Virus record (IMG/VR): IMGVR_UViG_3300039191_000106 | Location: 1-40,456 of that record | Source of the DNA: a virus | Reading direction: 5' to 3' (one strand) | DNA length: 40,456 nt | Part shown: one piece after another, positions 37,327 to 40,456 of the stretch | Numbering within the stretch: position 1 is the first letter of the stretch | Layout of the letters: every line of letters begins with the position of its first letter | Made by a program: the position numbers and the translations under genes | Notes under the pieces: model-generated | Told to the model about the DNA's origin: nothing | The model's input: only the letters and a program-made list of their open reading frames with translations | Databases searched by the model: none

Positions 37327-37734
37327 CTAATTCTTACTTTCTATGATTTCAACAACTAACTTGCCATATGCCACAACAGCAGTATGTGCATATTCAGCAC
37401 GTATTCGTGGCATATCATCTTCTATACAGATAAGATAAAACATATCATCACCCTTGCGCCTATAAGATAGTGGTAGGATGCTATTTAAGACGTTTGTACA
37501 TACCCAATCGTGAAATAATGAGGCACGCATAATAGAAGGTGTATCTATTGCCCCTGTTGCACCATCCCACCAAAACCCTGCGAATAATGTTAACATACCA
37601 TCAGGGTTTAAGTGTCCAAACTTGGTACGGATATCTTGGTCAAATATACTAGTTTGATAAGATTGATTCTGCAAAAGCCTGTATGACCTAAAACCCACCT
37701 GCTCATAATCTTTATCTTTTATCAATCTTGCCAT
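37327..37734 (-). CDS. DUF1353-like phage protein, 135 aa
   Basis: The segment FWWDGATGAIDTPSIMRASL then FHDWVCTNVL with YRRKGDDMFYLI matches the DUF1353 family: W-D-G-A, S-L-x-H-D and D-x-x-F. These proteins are common in tailed phages near tail or lysis genes, and the conserved Asp/His suggest an enzymatic site of unknown type. It is the last gene of the late transcript. Confidence 0.8.
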   Translation of the reverse strand: MARLIKDKDYEQVGFRSYRLLQNQSYQTSIFDQDIRTKFGHLNPDGMLTLFAGFWWDGATGAIDTPSIMRASLFHDWVCTNVLNSILPLSYRRKGDDMFYLICIEDDMPRIRAEYAHTAVVAYGKLVVEIIESKN

Positions 37735-37736
37735 AA

Positions 37737-38144
37737 TTAACTCGTAATTAAAAGTTGGAAGGAACTAGGATAACCCAGTACGTTTTTCATATTTCTAAAT
37801 GCACTCCGACTTTGATGCACTGCTTTTGCAGGCTTTCCGTTTTGATGTATATATCCGCCAGACATACCCACCAAAATGCAACCCTTAGTCTCAGACGCCC
37901 AATTACCGATATGAAATAATATATCAGTCCTACCCTTTACGTTCTCAACTTTCCAAACGTTCTTATGTTTCGGTGATTCATGCGTAATAACAGAATACAC
38001 ACCCTCTGGTATGCAGCTTATTTTTTTCTGATTACCCAAATTAGGCAACTCTAAAGTGTGCCAAATCGGATTGTCTTCATCTAAAATAGACAAAGTGCCG
38101 ATTGTCGCATCATTGAAATAAGTTCTTTTTAGTATTAACTCCAT
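37737..38144 (-). CDS. DUF5675-like protein (possible lysis or peptidoglycan-related), 135 aa
   Basis: The sequence GTLSILDEDNPIWHTLELPN then SCIPEGVYSV and FHIGNWASETKGCILVG with a conserved His-Cys pair matches DUF5675, encoded in many phages near lysis genes. The H-x-G-N...G-C-I-L arrangement resembles YkuD-type transpeptidase cores. No canonical endolysin is seen elsewhere, so this is the best lysin candidate; unproven. Confidence 0.7.
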   Translation of the reverse strand: MELILKRTYFNDATIGTLSILDEDNPIWHTLELPNLGNQKKISCIPEGVYSVITHESPKHKNVWKVENVKGRTDILFHIGNWASETKGCILVGMSGGYIHQNGKPAKAVHQSRSAFRNMKNVLGYPSSFQLLITS

Positions 38145-38378
38145 TCATTCACTCCTATCTCGACTGTTTTCTAGCCTTGCAATCCGTTTTTCATTGTAAT
38201 ATATCTTAGTCTCATTCTCTCTTAAACCAATAAGTAAATCTTGGACAACTACATTTTGATGGTTTAATGCGTTAGCAACCTCTTTTACATCGGTGCGCAT
38301 ATCATTGACAAAGAAAGTACATAGCGATGCTATGATAGCAATCGACCATTGAAATAATGTTTGCCATATATTTTTCAT
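38145..38378 (-). CDS. Small membrane protein with coiled-coil tail (holin or spanin candidate), 77 aa
   Basis: One N-terminal span (WSIAIIASLCTFFV, residues 10-24) and a long charged coiled-coil C-terminus (VKEVANALNHQNVVVQDLLI, then GLRENETKIYYNEKRIARLE). It lies directly before the DUF5675 gene. The topology suits an inner-membrane spanin or a class III holin; a single span does not decide between them. Confidence 0.6.
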   Translation of the reverse strand: MKNIWQTLFQWSIAIIASLCTFFVNDMRTDVKEVANALNHQNVVVQDLLIGLRENETKIYYNEKRIARLENSRDRSE

Positions 38379-38391
38379 AGAATTTCATTCA

Positions 38392-38727
38392 TTATTCGAC
38401 GAACCCCTGTTCATTTATTCTTACATCCAAATGGTATTCTTTTTTATAATCTAACCCACTATTGATAACCTGAACAATTCCTTTGTAAAATCCCGCTATT
38501 ATTCCCGCCGTATCAGCCGGTAACAAAGTTGAACGAAATGTATTTGTAACCTCGGTTAGTGTTTTTGTTACCAATGGCGTGGAACCAAGGGATGCCACAA
38601 TACTAAATGTGCCGGTGTACCCAGCCGCTATTAATCCCGTAACTTGAGCGCCATTCGATAAAACTTTAACTTGTATCGTATCGCTAGAATCACCTTGAAA
38701 AATTGCTAGTTTGTTCACTTTTGCCAC
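38392..38727 (-). CDS. Phage baseplate/fibre-associated beta protein, 111 aa
   Basis: A beta-rich protein, AIFQGDSSDTIQVKVLSNGA at the N-terminus and TLLPADTAGIIAGFYKGIVQ. Q-G-D-[ST] at the start followed by a beta-sandwich is seen in the N-terminal domain of BppU-like phage proteins. Its place after the repeat-rich fibre gene (3-base gap) supports a structural role. Confidence 0.6.
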   Translation of the reverse strand: MAKVNKLAIFQGDSSDTIQVKVLSNGAQVTGLIAAGYTGTFSIVASLGSTPLVTKTLTEVTNTFRSTLLPADTAGIIAGFYKGIVQVINSGLDYKKEYHLDVRINEQGFVE

Positions 38728-38729
38728 GC

Positions 38730-39695
38730 TTATTTTGTTGATACTATCAGTTCTAATTCTTTTACTATGCTAATGTTTAAACTGTTATTTAGCAAGGTTA
38801 TTTGCAACTGGAGATCAAGCGTATCTAAAGTTATGATGCCTGTTGAGTCACTTATTCCTATTACTGTTGACAATCCTGTAGAGCTTGCCAAGGATTTAAA
38901 CTTAGATCTTCCAACCGCTGCGACTGTTGATAACCCAACCGCTGCGGCTGTTGCAGCGAATTTGCTTGAACCTATTCCACTTACCGCCGATGCACCAGTT
39001 GAAGCACCAACCGACTTGATAGCAGCCGTACCAACTCCGCTTGACGTGCTTGATCCTGATGAACTTGCTACACCTAAGAATTTTGACACCCCTATTGCGG
39101 AAGTTGTTGAAGTTCCGTTACTTGCTGCAACAGCATGGAAGTCAGCACCCCCAACACCTAAAGTTGTAGAGCTTCCTGCTGCGTTTGCAACCGATCCACT
39201 AACAAATGAAACGCCTGTGACCGTGGAAGTGCCGCTCGTGACCGCCACGGCTTTAAACGCACTTGCTCCAACTGCAAGAGCTTCTGACGTGCCTACTGAG
39301 CTTGCTACCGCTTCCGTTCCTGCTGTTGTGGAATCACCTGTTGCTGCTGCGGAGCTTTCCCCAGTTGACGATGCAATCGCTGCAAACTTACTAGCACCAG
39401 TAGCGGTTGAGGTTGATGTTCCTGTTGACGATGCGAGTGCTGCAAACTCGCTTGAACCTGTTGCGGCTGCGGAGCTTTCCCCAGTTGACGATGCAATCGC
39501 TGCAAACTTACTAGCACCAATAGCGGTTGAGGTTGATGTTCCTGTTGACGATGCGAGTGCTGCAAACTCGCTTGAACCTGTTGCCGAAGCTGTAGATGTA
39601 CCAGTGGCTGAGGCTACAGAGCTAGTGTATTCCACCACCCTGACATCACCAGATTCGGTTATCCTCCTGTCACCAGCTTCGGTTATTCGTGCCAT
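38730..39695 (-). CDS. Ser/Thr/Ala-repeat tail fibre protein, 321 aa
   Basis: Starts with MARITEAGDRRITESGDVR, a common fibre attachment sequence. I choose ATG 39695, with AAAGG 9 bases upstream; the longer frame uses a TTG. About residues 25-285 consist of ~20-residue units such as FAALASSTGTSTSTAIGASK, ending with a Leu-rich helix (LDLQLQITLLNNSLNIS). A 40-residue block is duplicated almost exactly. The function is probably a shaft or adhesin on the virion surface. Confidence 0.7.
   Translation of the reverse strand: MARITEAGDRRITESGDVRVVEYTSSVASATGTSTASATGSSEFAALASSTGTSTSTAIGASKFAAIASSTGESSAAATGSSEFAALASSTGTSTSTATGASKFAAIASSTGESSAAATGDSTTAGTEAVASSVGTSEALAVGASAFKAVAVTSGTSTVTGVSFVSGSVANAAGSSTTLGVGGADFHAVAASNGTSTTSAIGVSKFLGVASSSGSSTSSGVGTAAIKSVGASTGASAVSGIGSSKFAATAAAVGLSTVAAVGRSKFKSLASSTGLSTVIGISDSTGIITLDTLDLQLQITLLNNSLNISIVKELELIVSTK
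39346..39585 (-). repeat. Tandem 120-bp duplication in the repeat-rich fibre gene
   Basis: 39346-39465 and 39466-39585 are identical except at one base (39400 G versus 39520 A). Each encodes 40 residues, which are two 20-residue subunits. Recent duplication is evident. Confidence 0.9.
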
Positions 39696-39756
39696 CTTCA
39701 AATGCCTTTGTATCAGGTCTCGTTAAAAACTAAGTAAATTCGTGTTTCAATTGTTA

Positions 39757-40131
39757 TTACGCTTTTGGGTATTTTAGTTTAACAGCTTTTATATGGTCTT
39801 TGAATACCGAGGTTCCATTAGTTAAGTCGTGGTAAAACATGTCTAACTGCTCCTCCACAGAACCATACGCCGCCCGCCTGTTCTCATAAACCACGTTTAA
39901 AGCCTCTTCTGCAAGCTCCTTTTTGGTCTTGTCCCTAGACTCCCAAACTTGGGTATTATTCGTGTTTATCGAATAGCCAGCTACTACCTTGCCATCAGGA
40001 GCGGCAACCGTTTTAACCTTTGTCAATTCCGCTATCTCATCCTTTGGGTAATTTGCTGGGTATTTTGTGCCGTCCATTGCAGTATAAGACTGCTTGTCAT
40101 GCACAATTTCTTTATTCTGGTTTATATACAT
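39757..40131 (-). CDS. Fibre-associated protein with a conserved phage C-terminal domain, 124 aa
   Basis: The C-terminal part NRRAAYGSVEEQLDMFYHDL then FKDHIKAVKLKYPKA matches a widespread phage domain (RR.EY.s..dQLD.ly....g....w..hi..vk..yP). The family is found next to tail fibre genes and may have an assembly or chaperone role. The N-terminal part (YSINTNNTQVWESRDKTKKE) is variable. It lies 12 bases from the end of the propeller gene. Confidence 0.7.
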   Translation of the reverse strand: MYINQNKEIVHDKQSYTAMDGTKYPANYPKDEIAELTKVKTVAAPDGKVVAGYSINTNNTQVWESRDKTKKELAEEALNVVYENRRAAYGSVEEQLDMFYHDLTNGTSVFKDHIKAVKLKYPKA

Positions 40132-40143
40132 AATCCTCTCCTC

Positions 40144-40456
40144 TTAATTAAAAGCTACTCCGATACCAGTATTAGGCGGTAGTGTGCTAGGGTTTGAAAC
40201 TTTACTCCAATCAGACGTATTATAAATAGTTGCATAAGGACTACCCGAATGTGCGACTGCCATTAAACTGCCGTCACTATTAAAGGTTACTCCGAGACCA
40301 GTACCAGACGGGAGTGTGCTAGGGTTTGAAACTTTACTCCAATCAGACGTATTATAAATAGTTACATAAGGACTGCTAGAATGTGCAACTGCCATTAAAC
40401 TACCGTCACTATTAAAGGCTGCGTCGTTGCCAGTACCAGACGGGAGTGTGCTAGGG
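40144..40456 (-). CDS. Seven-bladed propeller tail protein, C-terminal part; continues at 1-680
   Basis: The open frame runs from the window end to TAA at 40144 and carries the last two full repeats and part of another. After merging the 18-bp overlap with position 1, total length is 975 bp, or 324 codons and stop. The last repeat lacks only its five terminal residues (NDGSL). The separate ATG at 40395 inside the frame is a repeat codon, not the gene start. Confidence 0.8.
   Translation of the reverse strand, partial: PSTLPSGTGNDAAFNSDGSLMAVAHSSSPYVTIYNTSDWSKVSNPSTLPSGTGLGVTFNSDGSLMAVAHSGSPYATIYNTSDWSKVSNPSTLPPNTGIGVAFN
40168..40456 (-). repeat. Tandem 132-bp propeller repeats, right part
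   Basis: The repeat marks at 40182, 40314 and 40446 are spaced exactly 132 bp and align with those at 8-536. 40307-40405 is identical to 1-99. Confidence 0.95.
40439..40456. repeat. 18-bp terminal overlap with positions 1-18
   Basis: GACGGGAGTGTGCTAGGG is present at both ends. Merging it keeps the reading frame (18 is a multiple of 3) and the exact 132-bp period, so the window is a circle of about 40,438 bp. An alternative is that the assembly broke in this repeat and circularity is artefactual. Confidence 0.75.

Noticed and set aside
38767-39726. A 319-codon open frame on the plus strand
   Set aside because: It is antisense to the Ser/Thr/Ala-repeat fibre gene; periodic DNA leaves the opposite frame open. 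The minus product has a typical fibre N-terminus and RBS.

Overview
The window looks like one essentially complete, circular genome of a tailed phage of about 40.4 kb, low in GC. The last 18 bases (40439-40456) repeat the first 18 (1-18). Merging them makes one open reading frame run across the ends and restores an exact 132-bp repeat period there. Circularity fits a circularly permuted, headful-packaged genome, but it could also be an assembly product of that repeat. The host is not shown directly. A GapR/DUF2312 homologue (34780-35112) is typical of Alphaproteobacteria and their phages, so a low-GC alphaproteobacterium is my best guess. The long tape measure gene, tail tube gene, frameshifting tail chaperones and absence of any sheath gene point to a non-contractile (siphovirus-like) tail.

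Layout. The minus strand from 25788 down to 1, continuing from 40456 down to 37327, is one long run of genes. It starts with a Cro-sized HTH gene, then an initiator-like gene carrying iteron-like repeats, a P-position gene and small accessory genes (a Lar-like anti-restriction protein, an HNH endonuclease, a C5 cytosine methyltransferase, a second HTH regulator and a Dam-type methyltransferase). These are followed by small and large terminase subunits, a portal fused to a Mu gpF-like domain, a Mu gpI-like protease/scaffold, decoration protein, major capsid protein, Mu gp35/gp36/gpG-like connector genes, tail tube, frameshifted chaperones, tape measure, tail tip and several fibre genes. Across the ends lie a seven-bladed propeller protein, a repeat-rich fibre and a putative lysis group (small membrane protein, DUF5675-like, DUF1353-like).

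The plus strand from 26113 to 37042 is the opposite early arm. It holds small phage genes, an HNH nuclease, a Cys-every-third-residue repeat protein, a RecE-like PD-(D/E)XK exonuclease, an N4/N6 DNA methyltransferase, a coiled-coil protein, a GNAT acetyltransferase, a Ref-like nuclease, a RecA/Sak4-like ATPase, GapR, an XRE regulator and an HExxH protein. The two arms diverge from a 325-bp control region (25789-26112) with a strong sigma70-like promoter on the plus side, and converge at 37043-37326.

The organisation is lambda-like (divergent early arms, initiator with internal repeats, recombination genes on the other arm, then late genes) but the head genes are Mu-like. No integrase, MuA/MuB transposase or DNA polymerase is recognisable, so the phage is either lytic or a derivative of a temperate lineage. 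Points of most interest are the near-identical propeller blades, the orphan cytosine methyltransferase 5' end beside the HNH gene, the Cys-tripeptide protein, the candidate origin and structured leader of the initiator gene, repeated stop/RBS junction cassettes, and three DNA methyltransferases.
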